From Cranoglanis bouderius (Eukaryota > Chordata > Actinopteri > Siluriformes > Cranoglanididae), in NCBI GenBank assembly GCA_023630585.1, contig CM042567.1:1305001-1369000 (forward strand): DNA of 64,000 nucleotides. The letters run 5' to 3'. The translations under genes were made by a program, and so were the position numbers. Positions within the stretch are counted from its first letter, which is position 1. Each line of letters begins with the position of its first letter. This document shows positions 34,280 through 44,330 of this stretch, piece after piece. The notes beneath the pieces are model-generated. The model was not told the origin of the DNA, ran no database searches, and saw nothing but the letters and a program-made list of their open reading frames with translations.

Positions 34280-34280
34280 T
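34232..34280. repeat. (TA)n microsatellite
   Basis: Two TA runs separated by one CA step. Confidence 0.95.
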
Positions 34281-34479
34281 GTGGACTTTCGAAATTCCTG
34301 TGGCTTTAAAATGAGAGTTTAATTAAACAATGACAGTAAAAAAACAACAACCCTGAATGCAGTGCCAGATTTTCAGGAAATGCCCAAAAGCAAATCCAAA
34401 ACAAGCTCTTATAAAAATAAAAAAAAAAAGGAAAAGGGTGTTTCCTCTGGCTGATGATAGGGAATAAAAAAAAAACGAG

Positions 34480-34765
34480 CCCTCGAGCTCGCCTTGTCTT
34501 TATTCGACGCAAATTGTGTGTGCACTGGAAAGAAAATGCCGTGTCCTGCCAAGCTGACCACATATTTACTGTTTACTGCTGGCTGTTGCACATGTGGTTT
34601 TTGCATACACTCTCGTCTCCCAGTTAAATCATCTGCGGTCCCTGGGCTTCCTTCTGACATTACGCCGCCTTGGCTCGCCGCCGCGCCTTCAATCTTTCAC
34701 GCAACACAGAGGCATGCGTACCAAATAATAATGACCATTTCAGACGTTTATATTTACACGTCTTG
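34480..34765. other. Candidate conserved non-coding element
   Basis: Unique block: TGTCTTTATTCGACGCAAAT, GCACTGGAAAGAAAATGCCG, CTGGCTGTTGCACATGTGGT and CAAATAATAATGACCATTTC. An open + strand frame of 137 codons (34494-34907) covers it but runs into a T/C-rich tail and carries no recognised domain. Confidence 0.32.
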
Positions 34766-35104
34766 GATTTGTTTCAGCTTTTTCTTCTTCTCCTTATCTC
34801 TGACTTTCCTTCCCTTCCTCTATCTCGCACTCGCCTCTATCTCTTCTCTTCTCATCTATTCTCTTAACATTTTTTCCTTTTTCTATCTATTACACCAGGT
34901 CATTTGAATTAACTCAGACGAGGGACGTCGGAGCTCCTTTTGAGCTGCAAAGTGTGATGAGTGACGTACTGTATAGTGTATAGTGTATTTTCCTCAGAAC
35001 AGGGCACTGTATAGATTTAACAAGTGAACATGTCTGTATGCTGATTGATCTAAAGCTGATACGTGTTTATACAGTAAAACTCACTTAAAGGTAAGAAGAG
35101 CTGC
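34766..35104. other. Pyrimidine-rich and unassigned sequence
   Basis: T/C-rich stretch 34770-34890, then GTATAGTGTATAGTGTATTT near 34972-34991. No gene. Confidence 0.4.
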
Positions 35105-35705
35105 TGTGTTTACTCCTGATGCCGTGAGCGGCCATTTTGTTTTGACGTCACTCCCTGAACTCGGAGTTGAGGAGACCGTCCCGAGTTCCTGAGTAAGAAT
35201 TTAGAGTTGAGGAGGCTTTTTCTTTGTTTTTTTTGTCCCCCTTTGCATCATTTTCTGCTTCATAAAACTCTTGAAATTATTTGACTTGATATGTAGCTTT
35301 TGTTTGTTTGTTTTTGTTTTTTTTTGTTTTTTTGAAAATGTGTTTCGACAGCTTTGTAAGTTTAGATGTGTAAAGCAATCCTGTGGATTTCAGCCCAATT
35401 TTACAAAGCGATAAAACCATGTGACATCGTTTTTATAAGCAAAGATGAACAAGATCAGTTGAGCTGTCTTATAATTCATATAGATCATCTTTATATGTTT
35501 ATCTAATTTAAAGACTAACCATACAAATATGACCTTGTTCTGGGCATCTCTGTTTTTCCCGAGCCTCAGCACTGGAACCTGTGTAGATCGGAACTTTGAC
35601 TTTGAAAGATTTACTTGGAACTTTCCGAATTCCCAGTACAATGGATCGCAGTGTCCATTTTTATGAATTTTTCTCACTTGCAGCACGGTACCAACTAGCT
35701 AGCAT
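35105..35705. repeat. Probable dispersed repeat (CGGAGTTGAGGAG / CCGAGTTCC type)
   Basis: The left part has GAACTCGGAGTTGAGGAGAC and CCCGAGTTCCTGAGTAAG. The right part has TTACTTGGAACTTTCCGAAT then TCCCAGTACAATGG, a plausible inverted partner. Ends are not clear and the middle is AT-rich. Low confidence. Confidence 0.3.
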
Positions 35706-35789
35706 GATCTGGCTAGTCTGTTAATTCCCGCTTTTGTTTATGGAATCCTGTCATGTTTCGTTAAAGGAAATTGAATCAGATCGGAAATA

Positions 35790-35945
35790 CCTATGAGGCA
35801 AATTCTTCTCCTGACATCTACAGTCCTGCTGACTCTATCCTCCAGACCTCCAAACAAACTGCACCGCAGCTAATAAAACATCGAAACAGCAATGAAGACG
35901 GCAAGAAGAATTAATCCAGGCAGACACAGTAAGGGGAAGTCATCA
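35790..35945. other. Candidate conserved non-coding element
   Basis: CTCCTGACATCTACAGTCCT, CCAAACAAACTGCACCGCAG and AGAAGAATTAATCCAGGCAG. Unique; no frame. Confidence 0.28.
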
Positions 35946-35993
35946 AGTGTGTGTTTAAAAAGAGTACTGAACGGTACATAAGGGTACTGAAAC

Positions 35994-36471
35994 TAGAGGT
36001 CAACCGATAGTGGAATTTCCTGAAACCAATAACTAATACAGGCAGTACCGGCCGATAACCGATTAATCAACCGAGTTGTAAAAACTCAAAGTAAAATATT
36101 GTTGAACAAAAAATATACCACATAAATGTACCATGAAAATGTACTGTTCTTTTTTTTTAAACAAAATAAATATATAAATATTAAAGTAAATAAAATATAT
36201 ACATTCAAACTGAACCAAAAAGTAACACTCCAAATAACAAATAAAAATAGAGACATCCAAAATGAATCAAAAAACACTTCAAATAACACAATAAAATTTG
36301 TCAGTGATAGTTTGTATTTTGCCTCTAGAGGCCGCTCTCGTGCTGTATGGTTACAGCGGACCCTTCTCAGCCGATCCCGCAACGGACGCAACCGGGAAAA
36401 ACTATCGGTGTGGATTTTTGCCGATAGCCGATAGTTCCATCAACCGCTTATCGTTGCCGATTAACATGTCG
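35994..36471. mobile_element. hAT-like non-autonomous element
   Basis: Starts TAGAGGTCAACCGATAGTGG with several CCGATAACCGAT motifs at the left end, and ends CCGATAGCCGATAGTTCCAT. The two ends are inverted in sense of the CCGATA motifs. The AT-rich interior has no transposase. hAT assignment is from memory of similar teleost repeats, not from a target duplication. Confidence 0.5.
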
Positions 36472-36474
36472 GAA

Positions 36475-36745
36475 AACTTAAAGTTACAGCTTTACCTCTG
36501 ACCGTTACAAAGTGCTGACACTGGAGACTCCTTCCATAAATGTTACATAAACGTCTCCTCAACATATTGTTTATCGGTTACAAATGTTTTTCTTCTCCCT
36601 GTGAATGAGCCGTTGCTATGGAAACAATAACGTATCAGAACGAGCGCATTAATGCGTATAAACCCGTGATTTGCAGCTGCACTACTGTCAGAGCTGCTGT
36701 TATAGAGAATGAATCAACACCTTCTGACCAATCACAATCCAGAAC
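36475..36745 (-). repeat. Family F dispersed repeat, inverted copy
   Basis: Reverse complement carries CTGGATTGTGATTGGTCAGA, TCTATAACAGCAGCTCTGAC and GGAAGGAGTCTCCAGTGTCA. The right third of the family is missing. It directly abuts the CCGATA element. Confidence 0.6.
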
Positions 36746-36852
36746 TCAACAACAGAAAGTGCTCGTTTGCTGATGCTGAGGTTAACTAGTGAGTTTAAAT
36801 AAGATCAGATGCACTACAGAGCAGTGTGTGTTTCAGCCATGTGGGTCTGAAT

Positions 36853-36855
<3 letters not shown>

Positions 36856-36892
<37 letters not shown>
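36856..36892. repeat. (GT)n microsatellite
   Basis: About 18 GT units. Confidence 0.95.
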
Positions 36893-36895
<3 letters not shown>

Positions 36896-37079
36896 GTGCA
36901 CGCTCAAATGCCCACCTCCACCCCAAATCGTAAACTCCAAGACTAAAACATCTCAACTGACCCCAGACGACCCGGAGAACCAAATCACAATGAGGAACTG
37001 CTGAGACCCGAGGGTTTACTCAAGTCTTATTTGACCTCCTGACTGTGGGTTCCGTCTCATCTCCTACTTGGTCTGACAC

Positions 37080-38600
37080 TACACTCTTAAAAAAGCTAGA
37101 ACCCTCAATGTTCCCAATGTGTGCCTACCAGAAAATGTTTCCATTTTTCTTTTATCCAGAAGTGAAGATCAACAATGAACCTTTAGAGAGCTCTTGAAGA
37201 ACAGCAGCTGTTTAGAAGAAAAGTTCTTGTTGTCTCAACGTTCTTTGGAACATCTTTCACTATGGTGCAATAAAAATGTAGAACCCTACAACAAAATGTT
37301 TCCCTTTCACCAAGGCTTTTATGTAGGTTATATTCTTTTGGAAAGCTAAACACCCTTAATTATCCAGAGAACCCTTAAAGAACCCCTGAGGAACCATTTT
37401 TATCTAACAGTGTACCAAGTACCAAAAAACTCCTGACAGGTTCTAGATATCAAGAAGAAGATAATGAGCAATGATTTTGGACTTTGTACCACCCAGTCAT
37501 AACAAAAAGAGCACTTCAAGGGTCCTTCAAGGGTTCTTTGGATAATTCAAATTTCTTAAGTTCCAAAAGTGGTTCTACTTAGAATGCTTTCTGATAGGAA
37601 AACACTTACAACTTATACCCTCACAGGTTCTATGTAGAATCCTAGAACAATTTTTTTTCATAAGTAGAAAGCTTTTAGGATGCTAAGAACCCTTAATTTT
37701 CTAACAGACCATTAAAGAACCCTTGAGTAACCCTTTTTTGCTGAGTGTACCAAGTAAGAAGAAGCTAAATGTTAAACACCTGACAGGTTCTAGATATTAA
37801 TGTAATAATAATTAATGTTCTAGATAGTAATGAGCAATATATGAGCACTTACCAAGTTAATACACACACTGTTGTGGGAAAAAAAAGGTTCTTCCAATGT
37901 AATTCCAAGGTACCTTAGATAATTACAGGTTCTTATTTTCCAAAATATGGCTATACTTGGAAAACTTTTTGATAGGACAACACGTACAGCTTACACCCTT
38001 CTATGCAGAACCCTTCAGCAAATTGTATCGCTATCAGAAAGGTTTCCAAGTAGAACCCTTTAAGAAGCTGAGAACCCTTAATTATCCAGTACACTCATAC
38101 AGAACCCTTGAAGAAACCTTATTTCCCCCTTACAGTTTAGCTAAATGTTAAATGTCTGACAGGTTCTAGGTGTTAAGAAGAAAATAATGAGCAATAATTT
38201 GGAGTTTGTGCAGCACACTCACCCGGTTTAGAAAGCAAAGAACCCTGAATTATCCAATTAACTCTTTAAGAACCCTTAGGAGGAACCCTTAGATAACTAG
38301 AAATTGAACTCCTGACATGTGCTAGATCAGTGGTCACCAACCCTGTTCCTGGAGATCTGAAGACTTTAGCTCCAACCATAATGGTGCCCACCTGACCATC
38401 TAATCATTGCCTTAAGACGTTCTTGATCAACTAAAACAGGTGTGCTAGATTTTGGTTGGAGATGAAACCTGCAGGAAGGTAGATTTCAAGGAAAACAATA
38501 AGCAATAATCTGGAGTTTGTACTGCACACTTACCAAGTTAATACAAATTCTTCAAGGGTTCTTTGGATTATTTGGGGTTCTTATCTTTCAGAAAATGTTT
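37080..38600 (+). repeat. GGTTCT/AGAACC array, forward arm
   Basis: At least four units of about 350-400 bp. Each has a quasi-palindromic core (GGGTTCTTTGGATAATT...AATTATCCA...AAGAACCC) and an asymmetric spacer. The spacer reads GACAGGTTCTAGATAT, AAGAAGA.AATAATGAGCAAT and GGAGTTTGT at about 37437, 37783, 38158 and 38490, always in the same direction. A MITE-like element sits in it at 38323-38487. The matching arm in opposite orientation is at 39300-40430. Confidence 0.65.
38323..38487. mobile_element. Small MITE-like element inside the array
   Basis: GTGGTCACCAACCCTGTTCC then TGGAGATCTGAAG on the left, GGTTGGAGATGAAACCTGCA then GGAAGGTAGAT on the right (imperfect inverse of the left). TAGAT occurs on both sides and may be part of a target duplication. 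Splits a spacer module, so it is younger than the array. Confidence 0.5.
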
Positions 38601-38939
38601 CATTTCAAGATGTTTCAAGGACAACATCTTATTGTACAGTATGGTTCTTCATAGAATGTTGCTTAAAGAATTCCTTCACTTTAAAGATGGACGACTGATG
38701 AACACTTGGGTCTAGAAGTACTAGCAGTTCTAGTGTTTGTTTTAGGAGTAGTATTTTTTTAATTGTATTCGACGTTGTTTTTTTACACAGAGAACACATA
38801 TGGTATATTTTTAGCTTTAATTTGACTCGTGACTCGGGAACTATTTCCAGATGCAGATGTTTCACATTAGAAGAAAACGTCTCGGTGTTCCTAAGTGTTC
38901 TTTAGCACGTCTTTCATTATGATTCATGTAAAAATCTGA

Positions 38940-39295
38940 GCTGAAGTCCTCAGTGTTGGTTCCCTGATGTTCTGCATGGAGACAGAGCAGGCGCATGGCT
39001 CAGCACTTGTCCGATTAGGGAGATGAAAACTGAGGCACACTTCTAATCAGTGCCATATGCTGCCTCGTGGCCCGCACTTTCGCCTTGTCATGTTGAGTGG
39101 CTCTCACGAATGCTTCCTGACATGTTCTATCCAGAGCCCATCCTGGACTAATGAGAAAAATGTCTCTGAATGCCAGGCTCTGTCTCCTCGGACAGGGCCA
39201 TACTGATGGCTCAGGGTTCTGACCAAGGCATCAATGTGTTATACGGCACTTTCCTCCTTCCTCGTCTTTTTCTTATGCATCATTGATCAGAGAAC
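38940..39295. other. Candidate conserved non-coding element between the two array arms
   Basis: Unique, balanced sequence: GGCGCATGGCTCAGCACTTG, CATATGCTGCCTCGTGGCCC, CTGACATGTTCTATCCAGAG and GGCCATACTGATGGCTCAGG. It is the only non-repetitive stretch between the opposing arrays and has no credible frame. Confidence 0.35.
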
Positions 39296-39299
39296 CTGT

Positions 39300-40430
39300 G
39301 CAGAGTATTCTGTCTGTCACATAGAACCGTTTTGGAAGCTAAGAACCCTTCATTATCCAATAAACCCCATCAGGAACCCTTGAAGAACCATTTTTCTAAG
39401 GTCGTCATTATTTTCTTCTTAATATCTAGAACTTGTCAGTTGTTTAATATTTAGCCTTCCTGCTACACGGTACACTCGTAAAGGGTTCTTGAAGCATTTC
39501 TTAAGGGTTTTCTTTTGGATAATTAAAGGTTCTTAGCTTCCTAAAAGGGTTCTTCTTGGAAGACTTTGTTGTTGTAAGACTTTGCACTTGCTCATTATTT
39601 TCTTCTTAATAAATGGTATCTGTCAGGAGTTTAACTTTTAGATATCTAAGGGTTCCTCTGGGTCGATCAAGGGTTCATTGGACAACTAAGGGTTCTTAGC
39701 ATTGTAAAAGAGTTCCACTTGAAGGCCTTTGTGATAGGAAACATTTTATTCTAGTATTCTACATAGAACCTGTAAGGGTGTACGTTGTAAGTGTTTTCCT
39801 TTCAGAAAGTAGAACCTAGAACCTTTTTGGAAGTTACAAACCCTTAATTATGAACCCAATGAACACTTTAAAGAACCCTTGAAGAACCCTGAGTGGGTTA
39901 GTGTGTGGAACAAAGTCCAAATGATTGCTTGTTATTTTCTTTTTAATATCTAGGACCTATCAGGAGTTTAACATTTAGCTCTTGGTACTTGGTATATTTG
40001 TTAGATAAAAAAAAAAAAAAAAGGTTTTCCAAGGGTTCTTTAAGGGTTTGCTGGATATTTTAGGGTTCTTAGCTTCCTAAACAGGTTCTTCCCAGAAGCC
40101 TTTGTAAAAGAAACGCATTTTATTATCGGATTCTACATGAAGGCTGTTAGTTTTCTCTTCCCAATCAGAAAGTGTTGCAAGTAGAACCTTTGTTTTTGAA
40201 ACTAAGAGTCCTTAATTATTTAACAAACTATTAAAGAACCCTTTAAGGTCATTATTTTATTTTTAATATCTAGAACCTGTCAGGTTCTTGGTACACGCTT
40301 AGAAAAATTAGTTCTTGAAGAATTCCTTAAGGGTTTACTGGATAAATAAGTGTTCTTAGCTTCCTAAAAGAGTTCTACTTAGAAGGCTTTATTATTGTAA
40401 GAGTTTGTGCTTTGTGGGTTCTTGGTAACA
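39300..40430 (-). repeat. GGTTCT/AGAACC array, reverse arm
   Basis: About four units. Spacers now read ATTATTTTCTTCTTAATATC then TAGAACCTGTCAG at about 39410, 39590, 39930 and 40250, the reverse complement of those in the forward arm. Cores contain GATAATTAAAGGTTCTTAGC and TTCTACATAGAACCTGTAAG. Confidence 0.65.
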
Positions 40431-40436
40431 TGACAA

Positions 40437-40607
40437 ACTGCGAGAGAGGCTGGTGAGGGATCTATCATGTTTCACAGACGTTCCACAACATTAAATGGAT
40501 AAAAATTACGGGGTTTGTTAATGAATTAAAAAATGTAATTGCTGTCATGTAAGAGGAATAAAACACTTGGGGACATGCTGTTACAGGAAAATAATCATCA
40601 CACCATC
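40437..40607 (+). repeat. Family F, right-end fragment
   Basis: ACATTAAATGGATAAAAA, GTAAGAGGAATAAAACACTT and GACATGCTGTTACAGGAAAA then TAATCATCAC. The rest is absent. Confidence 0.55.
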
Positions 40608-40629
40608 CCGTCACTCAGGATTTATATTT

Positions 40630-40880
40630 TATATTAATCATTTGGAAATCATCCTCGGCTCAAATTCCAACACGTCTAGGACTCTCTTTTTCCCCCGAAA
40701 CAGAACTTTGTGTGCTGTAGTCTCGGGCAACATCTGGCTCCTCATGTAGGTGCATATTAGGATCAAATTAAGTAGAAATGAATGGGATGCTACATGACAG
40801 GCTGCAGATGTTCCGGGCGGCGGTGTGAAAATCCGAGGAGCGAGAAGCGGCATAATGAATCCGGCGCTCTTACAGCAGGG
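40630..40880. other. Candidate conserved non-coding element
   Basis: Unique block: CATCCTCGGCTCAAATTCCA, GTAGGTGCATATTAGGATCA, TACATGACAGGCTGCAGATG and GCGGCATAATGAATCCGGCG. Short frames on both strands are not credible. Confidence 0.3.
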
Positions 40881-41123
40881 GTGCAGTGTTGGGTTCATAG
40901 GTAAAGGGGAAAAAAATGAAATAAGAAATTGATTTAGTCAGAACATCTAACTGCAGTGACTTTAGTTAAAAGTGTGTGACTTTTTATGTCTTGTATTAAC
41001 TGTGAGATTTCAGAGGACAGCAGTGTTTTCGTTTAACGGAGTGTGTGAGTTAATTGAGCATGAGACGGAGAACATGTGGTAGTTAGTTGTCGGATCTTTT
41101 GTGGCGTAATATGGATGTGGCAT

Positions 41124-41757
41124 GATCTGTCTGTCTGTCCATCTGTCTGTCTGTCTCTCTGTCTTTTTTCTGTCTATCTGTCTGTCTGTGTATCTGTCTG
41201 GCTGTCTGTCCATCTATCTGTCCATCTGTCTGTGTATCTGTCTGTCTGGTTGTCTATCTGTCTGTGTATCTGTTTGCCTGTCTTCCTGTCTGTCTTTCTG
41301 TCTGTTTGCCTTTCTGTCTGTCTGTCTGTGTATCTGTCTGTCTGGCTGTCTATCTGTCTGTGTATCTGTCTGTCTGGCTGTGTATCTGTCTGTGTATCTG
41401 TTTGCCTGTCTTCCTGTCTGTCTGTCTGGCTGTCTGGCTGTCTATCTGTCTGTGTCTGTGTATCTGTTTGCCTGTCTTCCTGTCTGTCTTTCTGTCTGTT
41501 TGCCTTTATGTCTGTCTGTCTGTCTCTCTGCCATTCTTTCTGTCTATCCATCTGTCTATCTACTTGTCTATCTATCTATCTATCCATCCATCCATCTATC
41601 TATCTATCTATCTATCTACTGTATCTCTGTATGTCCATCCATTTGTCCATATATCTATCTTTCCATCTGTCCATCCATCCAACCACCCATCCATCTTTAT
41701 GTCTGTTCATCTACTGTACCGATTTGCTTATCCACATATCCATCCAACCATCTATCC

Positions 41758-41811
<54 letters not shown>

Positions 41812-41812
41812 A
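41124..41812. repeat. (CTGT)n/(CTAT)n tetranucleotide array with higher-order structure
   Basis: About 690 bp. The left part is CTGT/CTGG/CCTG variants. The right part changes to CTAT and CCAT, ending in about 15 perfect TATC units (41757-41812). GTATCTGTTTGCCTGTCTTC then CTGTCTGTCTTTCTGTCTG occurs at about 41264 and again at about 41460, so a block of about 196 bp was duplicated. Long open frames in all + frames and one - frame (for example 247 codons at 41076-41819) exist because the 4-bp unit lacks stops. Confidence 0.95.
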
Positions 41813-41919
41813 TAATTAGAGTGCTTTAAATGCACACATTGTAAAATTATAAAAGGTGAAGTGTTCAGTTATCAGATTACATTTACTGTATATCTCTCTC
41901 ATTAATCCAGATGCAGATG

Positions 41920-42070
41920 CAGATGTTTTACACAGCAGTATAAATTTCCACGGTGCTGCTCTCCATCAGCACGCGTTAAAATTTGCACCTCGTCACCTCG
42001 TTACACAAATTTGGCTCGCTAAACAAGGCCTGGCACAATGGCTAATTCAGGGCGGGTCAATAAACCTAGA
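41920..42070. other. Candidate conserved non-coding element
   Basis: ATCAGCACGCGTTAAAATTT, TTTGGCTCGCTAAACAAGGC and TGGCTAATTCAGGGCGGGTC. Unique, balanced. Confidence 0.28.
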
Positions 42071-42121
42071 TGATGTGTGTGTGTGTGTTTGTGTGTGTGG
42101 AGGAGGGAGTTGTCTCGCTGG

Positions 42122-42125
<4 letters not shown>

Positions 42126-42193
<68 letters not shown>
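42126..42193. repeat. (TC)n(AC)n compound microsatellite
   Basis: About 13 CT units directly followed by about 20 CA units. Confidence 0.95.
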
Positions 42194-42195
<2 letters not shown>

Positions 42196-42339
42196 ACACC
42201 CATGCCGCCACTCTCAGGTGACAACAGGTTGCTATGGCGCTCTGGCTGCTAGACTTGCCACGTGGAGATGTGATCACACTCCCTCGACGCGGCAGGAAGG
42301 CAGCGTTTGCTTCCAGCTCAATGACACGATCATGACTTC

Positions 42340-42545
42340 ACTGTTGAATCACAAGCCGTCTAATTACAGCCCAGAGATCTATTATTTCCTTTAATTTTTC
42401 CTCGTCGGGCGAACGAGGCCGCCTCACCTCCCTCTCGCTCCACCACATCTCGCACCGCTCATTAATGTCAGAGAGCACTGGCCGCGGCATTATGAGGGGT
42501 CGAGGCTAATTTACACACCGGTGGAACGTATACGATGGTCTTGGC
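42340..42545. other. Candidate conserved non-coding element
   Basis: GCCGTCTAATTACAGCCCAG (TAATTA core), GGCGAACGAGGCCGCCTCAC, CGCTCATTAATGTCAGAGAG and GAGGCTAATTTACACACCGG. Strongly unlike the repeats around it. Confidence 0.33.
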
Positions 42546-43319
42546 TTGATGAGAGCACTGTGTGTGAGTGTGTGTGACACGGAGGCTGGAGGTTAAACAC
42601 ACAATGATGCAATCTGAAGTGGGGAAACACACTATTTGCTTTTGCTATGTGCATAATTACAGGAGTGTTTCTTGTGTTGCTGTGAGGAACTCCAGCGAAC
42701 GTTACACCTGAGTGCTGAGGGTCTGAACGTAATCATCCACATTACACGTGCTGCTCCGATGCCACAGGAGGACATTGTCGTTGTTATATGTTGCTAGCTC
42801 AGTCACAGTGGAGTCAGGATTCACTTCTAGCCCCAAAAAACATTTCATTTTGCCGTATTAACGTCATATTAATGAAAACTCCAGTGTAGAAGTAGTGGAA
42901 GTAGACACTGGAACAAAAGCTGGACTAAAAGTCCCAGAATGCAACGCAGCTATACGACGGCAGAGGCTCGGCTCGGCTAGTTAGCGATGTAAGACATGAT
43001 GATGACGTTGGTACTAACGAAAAAGTTGCAGATTTGGAAGTTTGAGCAGAAGACGGTGAGAAAGCTGAAAAGACTAAACGATTAAAGTGCCGCTGCATCA
43101 CTCTCTTAAGCTGGAGATGCCAGTATGGGGGAAAATAGGAAAATAATCGACCTCAGGATGGTAACAGCGACTTGGCTTCATCACACAACTCTCTAACAAC
43201 TTCTTTCTTTCTTTTCTTAGCTCATGACTGAATTTAGAACAAAATCCAGTTCTCTAAAGTGAGCTTTCAGCGTCCACTTCCAAAACTTCCTCGCTGATAA
43301 TCAGTCTTAAACAGATTTG
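42546..43319. other. Unassigned sequence, no gene seen
   Basis: Mixed composition, no terminal repeats, no frame of interest. Confidence 0.4.
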
Positions 43320-43640
43320 TGTCAACAAAAGCATACGTGATATTCATTACGAAGTAGACGCCACCCGGATCCCAAACTTCACTGAATTATAAATACAAAT
43401 GAACTTGCCGCTCTGAAAAGTTGGCGCTCGCTGAAACATGGCACGACCGTTCCAAATGCATCACTTCTACAAAGCGGTGGTGTGGTCTGGCAAGTGGCTG
43501 GGAAAATTTCAAAACTAATGTTACGAGGCCAGAGATCCAATAAAACACAAATACAGCAACGAGCCGCGCCATGGCAACAGCTGGAAACACAATCGCTCTC
43601 CGAAGAGAGGCCGAGCTCAAAAAGTCATTAGATGTTAAGA
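43320..43640. other. Candidate conserved non-coding element
   Basis: Unique block: AATGAACTTGCCGCTCTGAA, AAATGCATCACTTCTACAAA, TGGCAAGTGGCTGGGAAAAT, CGCGCCATGGCAACAGCTGG and GTCATTAGATGTTAAG. The 87-codon minus-strand frame has no recognised domain. A phrase related to CATCACTTCTACAAAGCGGT returns at about 45258 (ACATCACTTTTACAAAGCTG). Confidence 0.35.
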
Positions 43641-43984
43641 TTATATACACGCTATTATTATTTGCGTATGACTGTGTAAGACTTTGGGAAATAAAAAAAA
43701 AAGAAAAAAAAAGTACAAGTCATCTCTTCTGGTAAAGTCGTAACGGTCGGAGTGTAAAATATATTGCTTTGTAAGTGCTACTGCTGCAGAAAGGGCTGAG
43801 GAGGTGCTGAAATTCAACTCGTCCTCCAAACTTCCTCGTCGTTATTCTTAACCTGAGGAGAAACAGCAACAGCACACTCTGATTTGAATCTGTTTTTTTT
43901 TTAATCAGGCTCCAGGATTCCATTATCAGATACCATTCCTGTGATGGACACGGCGTGGACTGAAACGCTTTTTAAAAAGGAAAG

Positions 43985-44330
43985 GAAGCGGACAGAGAAG
44001 CGCCAGTAGATCGCGGGTTCGAGTCCCGACGATGCCGCCGCCGTGTGTGATCGGGAGACTAGAGAGCAACGTTGGCAGATCGGCTGTGTTCTCCGGGTGG
44101 GTGGGGCATTCTCTGTTTTGCCTGTCAATCACAGCGACACTAGCCAATCACGTGCCTCTGTGAGCTCGTGTATGTGGAAGAGGGCGGATAGCGCTTTCCT
44201 CCGAGTGTGTTACACAGCCCTGTGATGCAGCAGGAGCAGCAGTTCGAAAAGATGTGATCGGTGGCTTCACTGTCTCGAAGGGAGCACGTGTTAGCCTCCG
44301 TATACTAGCTTCGTTTGTTTGTTTGCTGTC
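43985..44330. repeat. Dispersed repeat with a tRNA-type B box
   Basis: GATCGCGGGTTCGAGTCCCG (44010-44029) is a perfect Pol III B box. The sequence after it (GGGTGGGTGGGGCATTCTCT, GTGTTACACAGCCCTGTGAT, TGCAGCAGGAGCAGCAGTTC, TGTTAGCCTCCG) resembles a teleost dispersed repeat I cannot name. No A box at the right distance is evident, so not a tRNA gene. Confidence 0.4.

Noticed and set aside
37080..38600. GGTTCT/AGAACC half-sites as steroid receptor elements
   Set aside because: Glucocorticoid-type sites need AGAACA and TGTTCT with a 3-bp spacer; the dyads here (GGTTCTAYRTAGAACC) do not match.
41076..41829. Open frames of up to 247 codons (Cys/Leu/Ser/Val-rich on +, Asp/Arg/Gln/Thr-rich on -)
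   Set aside because: They are translations of a CTGT/CTAT tetranucleotide array whose unit has no stop codons; all three + frames and one minus frame are open together.
44016..44026. Possible tRNA gene because of a perfect B box
   Set aside because: No A box at the required distance and no cloverleaf can be drawn; better explained as a repeat.
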